From the NCBI GenBank assembly GCA_964535015.1, contig CAZHRU010000006.1, forward strand, positions 1-57,807: DNA of 57,807 nt, read 5' to 3'. Of the stretch, positions 8,515 through 19,700 are shown piece after piece (position 1 is the stretch's first letter; each line of letters starts with the position of its first letter). The translations under genes and the position numbers were made by a program. The notes under the pieces were generated by a model. The model had not been told where the DNA came from. It did not search any database and saw only the letters and a list, made by a program, of their open reading frames with translations. This stretch comes from CAZDUS01 sp964535015 (GTDB lineage: Bacteria; Verrucomicrobiota; Kiritimatiellia; CAIKKV01; CAITUY01).

Positions 8515-9237
8515 ATGGACGATCCAGATGTTATCGACGAAACCGCCATTCAGCGTCTGCATCGAATCGGCGGCAATGAATTGGTGGGGGAGTTGATAGC
8601 CATCTTTCTCCGCAACGCTCCCGAGCGGATTGCTTCCGCGCTCGCCGGCGCCAGCACCGGCAACATGAGCCAGGTTCTCTTGGCGGTCCATTCGCTCAAA
8701 TCCAGTTGTGCCAACATCGGTGCCCAACACATGCGGAAACTCGCCATTGAAATCGAGACCATCGCTCTGGACGGAGATGCCGCTGCCCTGCCCGGCCGCC
8801 TCCGCAACCTCGAGGAGGCCTTTCTAAAACTCCGACCCCTCCTCGAACATCGCTGCGACCACCCCCCCCAACGCTCCCGCATTGTTGTCGTCGAGGACAA
8901 CGCCGACAACCGCCTGCTGGTCCGCTGCATTTTGGAACCCGCCTACGACGTCGCGGCCTACGAAACCGGCGCCGAAGCCCTGGCCGACCTGCACAAACAA
9001 TGCCCATCCCTGCTCCTCCTGGACATCTCCCTGCCCGGCCTTGACGGGTATGCCGTCCTCAAGGCCATCCGGGCCGACCCCACGTTCTCAAAACTGCCCG
9101 TGGTCGCACTGACCGCCCATGCCATGGCTGGCGACCGCGACCGGATTCTCACCGCCGGTTTTGACGACTATGTGGCCAAACCCGTTGAAGACGAAACAAC
9201 TCTCCTGAACTGTATTACCCGTCTGCTCAAACGATAA
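8515..9237 (+). CDS. Hpt domain - receiver domain phosphorelay protein
   Basis: A 240-residue cytoplasmic phosphotransfer protein. Residues 1-112 are an Hpt four-helix bundle with the phosphorylatable His59 in HSLKSSCANIGA. Residues 120-240 are a CheY-like receiver: acidic pocket VVEDNADN at 125-132, phospho-acceptor Asp170 (LLLLDISLPGLDG), Thr200 (ALTAHA) and Lys222 (YVAKPV) are all present. There is no DNA-binding output domain. It is the first gene of a two-gene unit with the sensor kinase that begins 37 bases later. Because that kinase's own receiver lacks the Asp, this protein plausibly supplies the working receiver and the Hpt of the relay. GGGGAAGG upstream is the ribosome site. Confidence 0.88.
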   Translation: MDDPDVIDETAIQRLHRIGGNELVGELIAIFLRNAPERIASALAGASTGNMSQVLLAVHSLKSSCANIGAQHMRKLAIEIETIALDGDAAALPGRLRNLEEAFLKLRPLLEHRCDHPPQRSRIVVVEDNADNRLLVRCILEPAYDVAAYETGAEALADLHKQCPSLLLLDISLPGLDGYAVLKAIRADPTFSKLPVVALTAHAMAGDRDRILTAGFDDYVAKPVEDETTLLNCITRLLKR

Positions 9238-9274
9238 CACGAAGAATGCTTCCTCCGAAAAAGAGATCCCCGCC

Positions 9275-10960
9275 ATGTCATGGCAAGCAAGACTGTCTTT
9301 CCGGCGAAAACTGGCACTGATCATCATCGGGATCAGTTCCATCAGCGCCCTGTCGTCCTGCACCCTCCTCGGGGTCTACAGCTGGGTAACCTACCGGGAC
9401 GTCATGCCCGGTGAATTTCAAAGCGAACTCATCCTCTATGCTGGCGTTACCGGCATGATCCTGCTGGCATCGGGCATTGTAACCGTCATCCTTTCCGTCC
9501 TGTTCCAAAAGTGGATATCGGCCCCCATCCTTGGCCTCGCCAAGGTGGTTCGCCGGGTGTCGGACCACAGGGATTACTCCATCCGCGCCACCCGGATCAG
9601 CCGGGACGAAATCGGTGAGTTGACGGATGGAATCAACCACATGTTGCATGGAATCCAGACTCGCAACGAAGCCTTGCGACAGAGCAATGACTCCCTGCAC
9701 GCCGAAATCGCCGAACGCCGGAAAGTCGAAAACGACCTGCGCCTGCTGACCGAGACCCTGGAACAACGCGTTGCCGAGCGGACCGCCGCCGCCGAGGCTG
9801 CCAACCAGGCTAAGAGCGAATTCCTCGCCAATGTCAGCCACGAATTGCGCACCCCCCTCAATTCAGTCATTGGTTTTACAAACCTGGTCCTGAAGAACAA
9901 GGCGGGCAACCTCCGGGCCGAGGATATCGCCTACCTGGAACGTATTCTGGCCAACGGACGCCACTTGCTCAGGTTGATCAATGAGGTGCTCGACCTCTCC
10001 AAGATCGAGTCTCGGAAGATCGATCTTGATCTGGCTGACGTTGACCTGAAGGCCTTGGTTCAGGAGATCCTCACTAACTACGAAAGCCAACTCGGACAAC
10101 GCCAGATAGAGTTACTGCTCGACGCCCCGGAACAGGTGGGCCCCCTGCGATCCGACCCTGGAAAACTCCGCCAGATCCTCCTCAATCTTATCGGCAACGG
10201 CATAAAATTCACTGAACACGGCTATGTCTTGGTCAGCATTGTCACTGAACCCGCCACCCATTACCCGATACGCATTGATGTCAACGATACCGGCATCGGC
10301 ATCGCCACGGACAGGCAATCGGTCATCTTCGAGGCATTCCGCCATGCAGACAACAACACCGCACGCCGGTACGGCGGAACCGGCCTCGGTTTGACAATTT
10401 CCATGGCACTTTGCCGCCTCTTGGGTTACCGACTGGATGTCTGCAGTGAAGAGGGAAGGGGATCAACCTTCTCCATCTGGTTCTCACCAAAAGACCACCC
10501 TGTTCCGGAAACGCGCCCTGCCAAACTGCCAAGTCCCTCTCTCGGCGCCTCGCCTCCCGCCCCCGATACCCCGCTCTGGCCTGATCCGTTGCAGGACCGG
10601 GTTATCCTGGTAATCAGCGATGACGAAGGGCCTCTTCTACTGTTGACGCGTATACTGGAGGATGCGGGATGCGTCGTATTACCGGCTACTTCCATCCAGG
10701 AAGGCTTTCGCCTTGCCCGCAAGGCCAGACCCGACGCTATCGTCCTCAACTTTCTACTGCCGGATGCCGATGGTGCCGAGGTCCTGGAAAAGATCAAGGC
10801 CGACCCTTCCCTGAAGGGTTGTCCTGTCGTGACGTTGCTGAACGGACCTCTTGCCCTGGCCGAAACAACTATCCCCTCCATCCCGACCGAGGTACTCCTC
10901 CAGAAGACTGGGAATCTGGCCATCGATCTCCGCCAGACGCTGAGCACTATCATTCATTGA
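9275..10960 (+). CDS. Sensor histidine kinase with HAMP domain and degenerate C-terminal receiver
   Basis: A 561-residue inner-membrane kinase. Two transmembrane helices (about 12-36 and 55-77) frame a very short periplasmic loop of roughly 20 residues. A HAMP domain follows (81-133), then a coiled coil (134-178), HisKA with His189 (SHELRTPLN), and HATPase_c with N box (LNLIGNGIKF 303-312), DTGIGI 338-343 and GGTGLGL 367-373. Residues 441-555 are a receiver-like domain with the acidic pair kept (ISDDE), but Asn492 stands where the phospho-acceptor Asp should be (IVLNFLLPDADG), so it should not be phosphorylated in the normal way. With almost no sensor domain, the signal is probably membrane-borne. 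It is co-transcribed with the Hpt-receiver gene. The target of the relay is not in the window. Confidence 0.88.
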   Translation: MSWQARLSFRRKLALIIIGISSISALSSCTLLGVYSWVTYRDVMPGEFQSELILYAGVTGMILLASGIVTVILSVLFQKWISAPILGLAKVVRRVSDHRDYSIRATRISRDEIGELTDGINHMLHGIQTRNEALRQSNDSLHAEIAERRKVENDLRLLTETLEQRVAERTAAAEAANQAKSEFLANVSHELRTPLNSVIGFTNLVLKNKAGNLRAEDIAYLERILANGRHLLRLINEVLDLSKIESRKIDLDLADVDLKALVQEILTNYESQLGQRQIELLLDAPEQVGPLRSDPGKLRQILLNLIGNGIKFTEHGYVLVSIVTEPATHYPIRIDVNDTGIGIATDRQSVIFEAFRHADNNTARRYGGTGLGLTISMALCRLLGYRLDVCSEEGRGSTFSIWFSPKDHPVPETRPAKLPSPSLGASPPAPDTPLWPDPLQDRVILVISDDEGPLLLLTRILEDAGCVVLPATSIQEGFRLARKARPDAIVLNFLLPDADGAEVLEKIKADPSLKGCPVVTLLNGPLALAETTIPSIPTEVLLQKTGNLAIDLRQTLSTIIH

Positions 10961-11033
10961 TATTCCGCTTTCCTGAATGTAGAGTGCTGCCTTTGGCGTC
11001 CATGACGCCCTGAACATCCGCATTTCTGACCCA

Positions 11034-12944
11034 ATGATGAGAACGAGGACTGTAGAACAAGCCGAACCCGGCCCGGCAAAATCCGGCAGAATAACCTCAC
11101 CTTTGTGGCTGGCCGGTTCAGCCATTTTCCTGATCGCGTTGGCCATCCGGGTGGTGTTCATCTTCCAGAGCGAAACCCTTGTCGATTTCCGGACCCCTAC
11201 GCCAGGCTTGGACATCGGCCTCCATTGGGAAGCGGCAAGACAGATCCGAGCCGACGCGCCGTTCCCCTGCTTTGAACTCATGATGCCTTCCGCCCCGCTT
11301 CACCCCTACTTCGTAGCCGCCTGCCAGGTGCTCTTGGGCGAAAACATGGTCTATCACCGCCTGTTCAGGGCCTTGTTGGGCGCCCTTGCCATCCTAATCC
11401 TGTTCATTATCGCTTGGCGCATAACAGACAGTCTGGCGGCGGCGTCCATCATGGCCCTGCTCCTGGCCGGACTGCCCAGTTCAATTTACTTTGACAGCAT
11501 GATCCTCAAAACCAACGTCGAGATTCTTATGCTGTCTCTTGCGCTTTTCCTGCTGGTCAGGCCAGGTGAGGTACGGGGTGCCTGGCGATGGATTGCTCTT
11601 GGATTGCTCCTGGGCGGCCTGCTGACCGCACTTCGGTTCGGACAAGGCGGCACTATCCTCTACGGGGTATTCATCCTTATCTACCTGCTCCGCACTCCCA
11701 CCCTGCATGGCAAGGCCGCCCGCCTAGCCGTCATCCTCCCCTTGGCAACCCTGTTTCTTGGCAGCCAACTCCTGTTCAAATACCGCGAGCCCCTTCTGGG
11801 CATCCCGTCCGATCGCTTTCTGCCGGTGGGTGGTGTCCATATGCGGATCGGGTTCCAATCCGGCGCCATCGGGACCTATCACGTTCTAAAACGCTTCCCC
11901 GCCCTTCCCCTTGGCCACACGTTCTTCGCCCGCATGGCCGCCGATGCCCGCGACGGCTATCCCCACACCGCCGCCGAGGCGGACCGTTCCTACATCAAGG
12001 AAGCCACGGATTTTATCAGGCAGAACCCACGGGAAACCCTTTCCATCCTCGGCAGGAAGTTCGAGCAGTTCTTCAATACCTTCGAGTCGGCCGCCAACCA
12101 CTATCTGCCGCACGTCATCAGCCGCGTACCCATCGCGCAAATTCCATCTCCCGGTTGGGGTGGGTTCGTTGTACTCGCCTTCTGGGGGCTGGTGGCCCTT
12201 TGTTGGCGACGCCAGTGGCTCCTCCTGTCCCTCTTGGGCGGCCTGATGACATCCGTCCTGTTCATGAACCTGCTGTCCTTTGTCACCTTCCGCTACCGCT
12301 ATCCCGCCATCGTGCCGCTGGCCCTGCTGGCCGCCTTCGGTCTGGCTTTCCTTGGCCAACAATTTCTTAATATCCTTTCCCTCAAGCAGGGATGGCCCGT
12401 CGCACTCCGCCAGGCGCTTCTCATCACCACCGTTACGCTGGCCGTCGGTTGGTACGCCTATCGGCCCGTCCTGACGATCGCCCAACGATCCATGACCGAA
12501 ACTGCCGAACGTAACCTTCTGTTAAGCAAAACCGGGGAAAGGGCGGCCGCTGACATCGCTAAACTGGATGGGCTGGACGTGTTGACGCCCGAGCAGGAAG
12601 ATCGGCGGGGAATGATCCTGCACGCCCTCGGCCGATACACGGATTCCTTCCGGCAACTTGAAACGCTGGCCTGTTACAAACCTGATCAACTCGGCGCCAC
12701 GCGCCAGTATTTGATCTTCCTGATGTGGGCCGGAAAGTACAATGATCTTGTGCGGCACCTTGATGGACTGGCCGAGACGAATCCAAAGGTCTATTGGCAG
12801 ATACTGCGGTCCTTCGACTCCCTTTCGCCCGCCTGGCGCGGTTACGACAGCAACCTGAAACTGATCATTCAGGCCATCATGCGCGACATCGTCCGCCCCC
12901 GCCTCGAGAAACCGGACCCTCCCGCACCCGCCGCCCGTCCGTAG
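11034..12944 (+). CDS. Polytopic membrane protein, GT39/ArnT-like glycosyltransferase fold with TPR-like tail
   Basis: A 636-residue protein with about ten hydrophobic segments between residues 25 and 480, then a soluble helical tail of about 150 residues (ALGRYTDSFRQLETLACYKP and following look TPR-like). The first luminal loop carries acidic residues (PTPGLDIGLHWEAARQI) in the place where GT39-type enzymes hold their catalytic Asp/Glu, and ALLGALAILILFIIAWRI resembles family helix 3. It may transfer sugars from polyprenyl phosphate to a protein or lipid at the outer face of the inner membrane. The acceptor is unknown; the giant surface protein 1 kb away is one possibility by position only. 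ATGs at 11034 and 11037 are equally likely starts. It converges on the next gene with a 3-base gap. Confidence 0.65.
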   Translation: MMRTRTVEQAEPGPAKSGRITSPLWLAGSAIFLIALAIRVVFIFQSETLVDFRTPTPGLDIGLHWEAARQIRADAPFPCFELMMPSAPLHPYFVAACQVLLGENMVYHRLFRALLGALAILILFIIAWRITDSLAAASIMALLLAGLPSSIYFDSMILKTNVEILMLSLALFLLVRPGEVRGAWRWIALGLLLGGLLTALRFGQGGTILYGVFILIYLLRTPTLHGKAARLAVILPLATLFLGSQLLFKYREPLLGIPSDRFLPVGGVHMRIGFQSGAIGTYHVLKRFPALPLGHTFFARMAADARDGYPHTAAEADRSYIKEATDFIRQNPRETLSILGRKFEQFFNTFESAANHYLPHVISRVPIAQIPSPGWGGFVVLAFWGLVALCWRRQWLLLSLLGGLMTSVLFMNLLSFVTFRYRYPAIVPLALLAAFGLAFLGQQFLNILSLKQGWPVALRQALLITTVTLAVGWYAYRPVLTIAQRSMTETAERNLLLSKTGERAAADIAKLDGLDVLTPEQEDRRGMILHALGRYTDSFRQLETLACYKPDQLGATRQYLIFLMWAGKYNDLVRHLDGLAETNPKVYWQILRSFDSLSPAWRGYDSNLKLIIQAIMRDIVRPRLEKPDPPAPAARP

Positions 12945-12947
12945 TAC

Positions 12948-13655
12948 TTATTCCTTGTTGTCCCGCGTGGGCTGGACCTGCCTCGCATTGCCCTGCCTTG
13001 GCGCCATACGTTTCGGCCCGTTGGCCTGACCCATCACCTCAAAGAGCGTCATGGTCTTGCGGTCGTAATAGTACATCTTTTCCGGCTTCAGTGAGAACTT
13101 GGCCGACAGGAGACCTAATTGACGTTTCAATGCCGAGTCCTGCTCCATCATAATTTCCTGAAGAACGTTGATCTGCTCAACCACGGTCGCAGCATCACGC
13201 TTCATGCGGAGCAACTTCTCCTCCTGGGCCTTATCGGTAAGTTTCCGCTGGAAGACAGCGTTCGTCGAAACATCCGCAGTCCCGTTGGTGGCGGCCCGGG
13301 TTTCTACAATCGTCATGGTGTCGGCCTGATAAGTCCACTTCATCTCCGGCGCGATGCCGAATTCCTGGTTAAGCGCCTCCCGAACCGACCGCTGCAAGCC
13401 AATTCTGGACTGTACCAGCCGCCGCAACACACCTACATTCTCCTCCAGGGCTTTGCGCCCGGAGAGCATTCCCAGCAGTTCCTGCTCGGTCTTCTTGTCC
13501 GGCACGTTCAGCACGTACTTCTGCTGTGGCCGCTGTGCATTGTTTGCTTTCGGCGGCGCTTCAGGTTCGCGACTGAACCATCCGGCGGTGGCAACCGCAC
13601 CAGCGGCCAGATATACACAAACCCCCGCACACATCACTTGCTTGATAACCTTCAT
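12948..13655 (-). CDS. Exported protein of unknown function
   Basis: A 235-residue protein with a Sec signal peptide (KVIKQVMCAGVCVYLAAGAVATA, cleavage near residue 24) and then a largely helical, charged mature part: two copies of a segment centred on long heptad-like helices (LLGMLSGRKALEENVGVLRRLV and KLLRMKRDAATVVEQINVLQEI), each followed by an 'E-MKWTYQADTMTIVE' or 'EKMYYYDRKTMTLFE' strand. So the mature protein is an internal duplication: helix, then (F/G)-x-(I/L)-x-P-E-x-x-(Y/W)-x-Y-(D/Q)-x-x-T-M-T-(I/L)-(V/F)-E. I do not recognise the family. It lies just downstream of the giant surface protein's terminator on the same strand, so a link in function is possible but unproven. Confidence 0.7.
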   Translation of the reverse strand: MKVIKQVMCAGVCVYLAAGAVATAGWFSREPEAPPKANNAQRPQQKYVLNVPDKKTEQELLGMLSGRKALEENVGVLRRLVQSRIGLQRSVREALNQEFGIAPEMKWTYQADTMTIVETRAATNGTADVSTNAVFQRKLTDKAQEEKLLRMKRDAATVVEQINVLQEIMMEQDSALKRQLGLLSAKFSLKPEKMYYYDRKTMTLFEVMGQANGPKRMAPRQGNARQVQPTRDNKE

Positions 13656-13738
13656 GCTTACCTCTTATCCTTATGTTGGAAGTTCACACAGGCCTGACTG
13701 TGTCACGCCACATCAGCCCGTTGGATTGTCCTGCCACC

Positions 13739-13772
13739 AAAAAAAGAAAGGCCCACCTTTCGGAGGGCCTTT
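13739..13772 (-). terminator. Intrinsic terminator of the giant surface-protein gene
   Basis: On the minus strand AAAGGCCC (13765-13772) pairs perfectly with GGGCCTTT (13747-13754); two further C-G pairs close on a GAAA tetraloop. A run of seven T follows (13739-13745). It lies 21 bases past the stop codon at 13793. Confidence 0.88.
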
Positions 13773-13792
13773 CACTATCGCAACCTTCATCA

Positions 13793-16700
13793 TTACGGAG
13801 CGTTCGGATCGCTCGACAACCAAGGATCAATGTCAATCGATCCGGCAAACTGCCACCACTGCGGGCTAGTGGTGCCCCACCAGTTATTCTCCGCCTTCAC
13901 GTCCCCTTCACCCCAGTTGGCCAGATCGTAACTGCCATTCCCATAGATGGAGTTATCGCCGCCAATGAAACCTTCAATTCCCAGGATGAGCATAGTGGAA
14001 CCAACCCAAGTCTCGGCGTCCAGCGACACACCTTCGTCGCCATTGCCAGTGATCACGCTGTCCTGCATCAGGAGGCCGGCGACCCCTTCATCGGCATACA
14101 GATCGATGTTAAGACCGTCGTTTCCGTTCCCGTTGGCAGTAACACCACTAATCATCAGGCCGGCATTCTGCCCGGACCCATAGGCAAGGGCACCTGCGCC
14201 ATAGATGCCATCCCCGTCGTTGTTGCTGGCCGTCACATCCGTCAAGGTCACCGACGCCGAACCGTCATTATCGGCCCATGCGGCATAGCCCCAATCGAAG
14301 CAGATGCCGTCCCCATCCCAGTTCCAAGAGGCGCTGGTGTCGGTGATATTAACGGTGGCGTAACCATTCTCAACATACGCACCCGTATTCTCGAAGTAGA
14401 TGCCATCATACGAGTTGTTGTCTGCATCAATGTTCGACATGTAGAGACCAGCGTAGCCGTAGGAGGAACCATACCCGTCGGAAACGATGGCCCCATACCC
14501 GTCCACATAGATTCCGTCACCATCATTGCCCCATACCGACACGTCGTCCAGAGTCGCCGTCGCGTATCCGCCATCGGTGCGGGCGATCGCTGCCGGCATC
14601 CAGGAGTAGGAAGAGTAACTCTGGTCGATGTAAGGACCGTAGCCAGTATCCCAGTGGTAGTTGCGGTTGTATTTGTCATTCCAGCCACTCACAAACGCAA
14701 CACCTGAATTGCCGTTCATGTCGGCATACACACCGTTCATCGAGAACCACGCATCGCCATCGGAGGCAATCGCGCCGTAACCACCGATAAGGATACCGTG
14801 GCCATCGGTGTACCACCCATTCGCACTCGCACTGACGTTGTCAAAACTGGCATAGGCACCGCCATTGTCGGCACGCGCCACCGCGGTCGGCGCCATCCAA
14901 TCGTAGTCGTAGTAGTTATCGGTAAGCGTTTGATATCCACTGCCGGTGACATACGAATACGTGCCGCCATAGGAGTAGCCATAAGCGCCGGCGAAATAGA
15001 TGCCGCTCCGCTCATTCCAGTCGGCCGACACATCGGTCATCATAAAAGTCGCGTAACCGTTCACAGCGTGGGCCCCGTATCCGCCGATGTAGATTCCGTA
15101 CCCGGTATTGTATCCACCAAAAGACTTTTCTACGTACCCGTACCAGCCATTGTCCTCCGCATAGACGTTATTAAAACTGGCATTGGCGCTGCCGTCGTAA
15201 GCAACGGCAACCCCGTTGCCATAGGCCGCCGCCGAGTCCTGCCACTCGTCGCTGTTTTCGTAGTACCAGCCGGAGAAGTTGTTGTACTGGTAGACATGGG
15301 AGTACGAACTGTAGTCGTTGTAGTCCTGGGCAAAGTGAATGCCATCAGCGCCGTTATCATAGGCGTCGACATCATTCATGCTGAAGGTGGCATTGCCATC
15401 GCGAGCCAGAGCACCGTACCCGCCAACGAAGATGCCGTACCCGCCATTGTAACCCGAGTAGACTCCGTCAAACGAAGCGTAGGCATTGCCGTACTCCGCC
15501 ATCGCCACGGCATTACCCCAACTGCTGTAACCGGACGAATTCGCATAGCTACTAAAGTAACTGTAAGTGGCTCCACCCCCACTTGATGAGGAGCTAGACT
15601 CACTGGTGTACGCCCAGAAACCTGAACGACTCATCCCGAAGCGGATACCGTCATTGTCGTTGTCCCAGACGCCCACATCGCCCATGCTGAAGCTGGCATT
15701 GCCGTACCTGGCGATGGCGCCATACCCGCCAATATAGATGCCGTGCCCGTTGTTCCAATCGGCGTTAATGCCGTACAGGTTGGCAGTGGCCATCCCGTAG
15801 GTCGCCGAGGCCAAGGCATTCCCGATGTCAACGTTCCAATTGCTGTCGTTGTAGTAGGACGCAGAATGACTGTAGCCGGGGCCGTAATCCCAACTGCTGT
15901 TGTTCTCGTAACTGTTGCCACCGGACCAAGTAGCATCAAAACAGATGCCGTCACCATCATTGTCGCTGGCTGAGATCCCGTACATGCTGAAGTAGGCATT
16001 GCCGTGACGGGCGATGGCACCGTAACCGCCCACATAGATGCCTTCGTCATCGTAGTTCCAGTCGGCCGAAACATAAGTCATGGACGCATAGGCGTTGCCG
16101 TACTCGGCGGACGCCAAAGCCGCCGGACTGCCGTATTCAGACCAGTCGCTGTAGTATCCTGATGAAGAGGCCGAATACGTAGGTGTATAGTTGCTACGGG
16201 TATAGCGGCTATACGAAGACCAGTAGGTGTACAAACCGTCCACCTGGAAACCACCTTCATCGTTGCCATCAACCCTCATGTACTCTGCCATAAAGGTGGC
16301 GTTTCCGTCGCCGTAACCGTAATCGGACCTGCCGATGGCGCGCGCCCCGTACCCGGCAATCTGTATGCCGTCATCCCAGTTATAACTCGCGCTCACCCCA
16401 TACAGGGACGCATAGGCGTTACCATAATAGGCAAACGCCATGCCCTGCCCATATTCCGCATCCCTGTAATTACCATAGTAACCATTCACATCAGAACCGT
16501 AGTAGCCCGGATAGGGATTGAGATTCAGATCATTATGATGACTGTAGGATCCATCCATCTCCATCATGGACCGCGCAGGCGCAAAATGTATACCGTCGTT
16601 ATAGTTACCGTCAGCGGAGACCTCCGATAGCATCATCGAGGCGTTGCCATAGCGCGCCAATGCCCCGTACCCGCCAATATAGATTCCATAGCCGGAACTA

Positions 16701-19700
16701 CCATAGTAACCGAAGGACTTCGCCCCTGCGGGACCATAGTAACCCCAACCATTCCCGTCAGCCGAAATGTCGGAGAGAATGGCCGTGGCGTTACCATGGA
16801 TGGCCATGGCGATCGCATTCCCGCCCGCATAGCCTCCTGCATAACTCGTGTAACTGGAGTAATTATACGAATTGCCGTAGTAGGCGGTCTCAGTATCGTA
16901 CGACGAGCGGTTGATATCGACGGTCCCATAGGCACCATTCGGCGCAAACGCGATTCCGCTCTGCCCATTATAGTTGGCATCAACGTCATTTAACGAGGCG
17001 TAGGCGCTTCCGGCGATCGCCATGGCCCCGTATCCACCGACAAACAATCCGTACCCGCCATTCCAGGAAACACTTACGTTATCGAACATGGCCGTCGCAT
17101 TGTCGTCATCCGCCACCGCAATGCCACCACCGCGCACAGCGAACATATCAAACGCAACACCGTAGTTGGCGCCATAACTGGATGATCCATAGCCATACGA
17201 GTAGCCGTAACTGTCGGAATGCCCCATGGCGTACTCACTGTACAACTGGGCGAAACGAATTCCATCGTCGCCATTCATGTCAGCCGTTACATCTTGAGCA
17301 TGGAAAGCGGCTGTCCCATTGACCGACTTCGCGCCGTATCCGCCGAAGAAGATACCATAGGCCCCGTTGAATGAGGCATCAACCCCCTGCATCGTAACGA
17401 GAGCATTACCATTGACCGCATAGGCACCGGCCCCAAACCCTTGACCGGAATAGTTGGCATAGTGACCATAGCCGTAACTGGCCGTATCACCGTTGTTGCT
17501 GCGAACCCACGAGTGATTATACGAATCGCGAGTATCCCAGTCCTGTTTGGCAATATACAATCCACTGGCGGAGTTGTCGTTGACGTTCACCCCGTAGAGC
17601 GAGAAGGTTGCGTTGCCGTAATGACTGAGTGCTCCGTACCCACCGATGTAAATTCCGTACCCGTTATTCTTCGACTTCCGCTGGTCATCCCCGTACCCGT
17701 TCCCTGTGGCCGTTACATAGTCCATATAGACCGAAGCGTTGCCATAACGCGACCGCGCCAAACTGTTCGCGCTTTCGGTACTCCAGGAGGAGTCCACGTC
17801 CCGTGTGGCAGAATAGGAACCCCAAGGATAAGAGGCGGCATAGGTACTATAGTAACTGTAGTAACCCGAGGCGTAGTCCTGCGCCACATAGATGCCGCTG
17901 GCACCGTTGTTGTTCGCCGAAACCGAGTACATATAAACCGTGGCATCGCCATAGTCAGCATAGGCGCCGTCACCCCCAAAGAAGATGCCGTTCTCGTTAT
18001 TGCCCGAGGCATCCACATTTGCAAAATAGATCATTGCATTGCCATTGTTGGCCAAAACCGCCGGATGGCCGTACTGGCTGTAGGAACCGTACGAGAGGCT
18101 GTCAGACCCGTTGTAGCCGCCACCGTAACTGCTATAGGAATAGGAAGAGTGATCTTGAGCGAAATTGATGCCGTTACCACCGTTGTTATTGGCAGTAACA
18201 TTAAACATTCCGAGAAATGCATCGCCATATCTGGAGTGGGCCGCATAGCCGCCATAGAGACCCGCCATAATACCACTGGAATAGTTCCCCGAGACGTTGA
18301 TGTCCGCCAGAATTGTTTCAGCACCATAGTCGCCGCTGACATTCCAGAGGCTGATGCCGGAGTAGTTGCCACTGGCATTCACATTCTCAAGCAACACCGA
18401 AGCGTAACCGTTGGCCTCAACCGTCAGACTGATTCCGTCCCAATAGTTGTCATTGGCCGTGTGCCGCGTAATCTGCACATTGGCATCGCCAAAGTCTGAG
18501 GCATAGACATTCATGCCGTCCGAGCCGTTGTCCGAGGTCACATTGTCGTCCGCCATCAGATTGAGGGTCCCGTACCCGCCACTACCCCAAGCGCTGACCC
18601 TAATACCGTCATCGTCTGCTTCCGTCACCGTATTGCCGTAGAGGGCGAGATCCACATTGTCTACATCGTAGAACGAGAGATCCATACCCGACCCGCGGAC
18701 ATCCAGAATCCGGTTGTTCCAAATGCTGCCCTCAAATGAATTCATGTATGCATTCCGGATCTCAATACCGTTCCCGGTGCTGCCGCTTCCATGAATATAA
18801 TTGCAGTGGATTTCAACATCCGTGACGTTGACACCATAGATTCCGGACTGCGAAACAGGCTTGCCGGACTCTGTCCCAACCCACTCAGGTTGCGTAATCT
18901 CAAACCCGGCGACGGTCGTGTGACTGGCCAGGGTAATGGCCGGTCCATTGCCTCCGCCATTCACCACCGGATATATTCCACCAAGGAAACGATCGCCCCG
19001 CCCGTAGATCGGGCAGCCACTACCCCACAGGATGATGCCTTCCGTCAAAACCACATTCTCATAGTACTGCTGGGCGGCGTCGCGCACATAAACCATGCTC
19101 CGGGGATTAGCCACGCCTTCGCCAATACTGCTGTACGGATGCTCCCAGGAACCGTTCTCCACTCCACTGCGATTGTCGTCATCAACAAAGGTGACGTCAT
19201 CCACGATCACATCGGTGTGCTTGTCACGATTGCGACGACTGATCAGCTTCTTGCTCTTGAGGACGCGATCCTGAATTAGTTCCTCCGGCTGTGTGGCCTC
19301 CGTCCGGACATGCAGGTCGCGGATCACCATTTCGGTCAGACGAGAGGACAGCGGCGCCGTCGTCTTGCCCAACTTGAAACCATCGAGTGCGCCCGCGAAC
19401 GGCGACTTGCCGTGACCCAGAGCGGCCAAGTCGAACGGCAATACCGCCCGGGCACCCACCGAGTACGTGGACCCGAAAAGTTCGTCGTCGTCATTATACG
19501 TGGCGTCGAGATACACGGAAGGCATCGGACGGATTTCCAGACGGGCCTTGAGTCCATCCTTGCGTCCACTCAGGTCAGAGTCGAAATTGTAGTAACCCAC
19601 GAAGGCCTTCACATCCATGTGATCCTGCACCACCGGGATCGGCAACAGGGCGCCCACTTCGCAGTCAAACCCTTCCAACGCCTGCTCGTACATCTTGTAG

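Noticed and set aside
13673..14707. Long plus-strand open frames inside the giant minus-strand gene
   Set aside because: They mirror the codon pattern of the repetitive gene, with Val/Ile-rich low-complexity products and no ribosome sites. The minus-strand frame has a signal peptide, a barrel and a repeat structure.
14470..18000. Possible CRISPR or tandem DNA array in the giant gene
   Set aside because: The repetition is at protein level, with units diverged and of uneven length, and an open frame runs through it.
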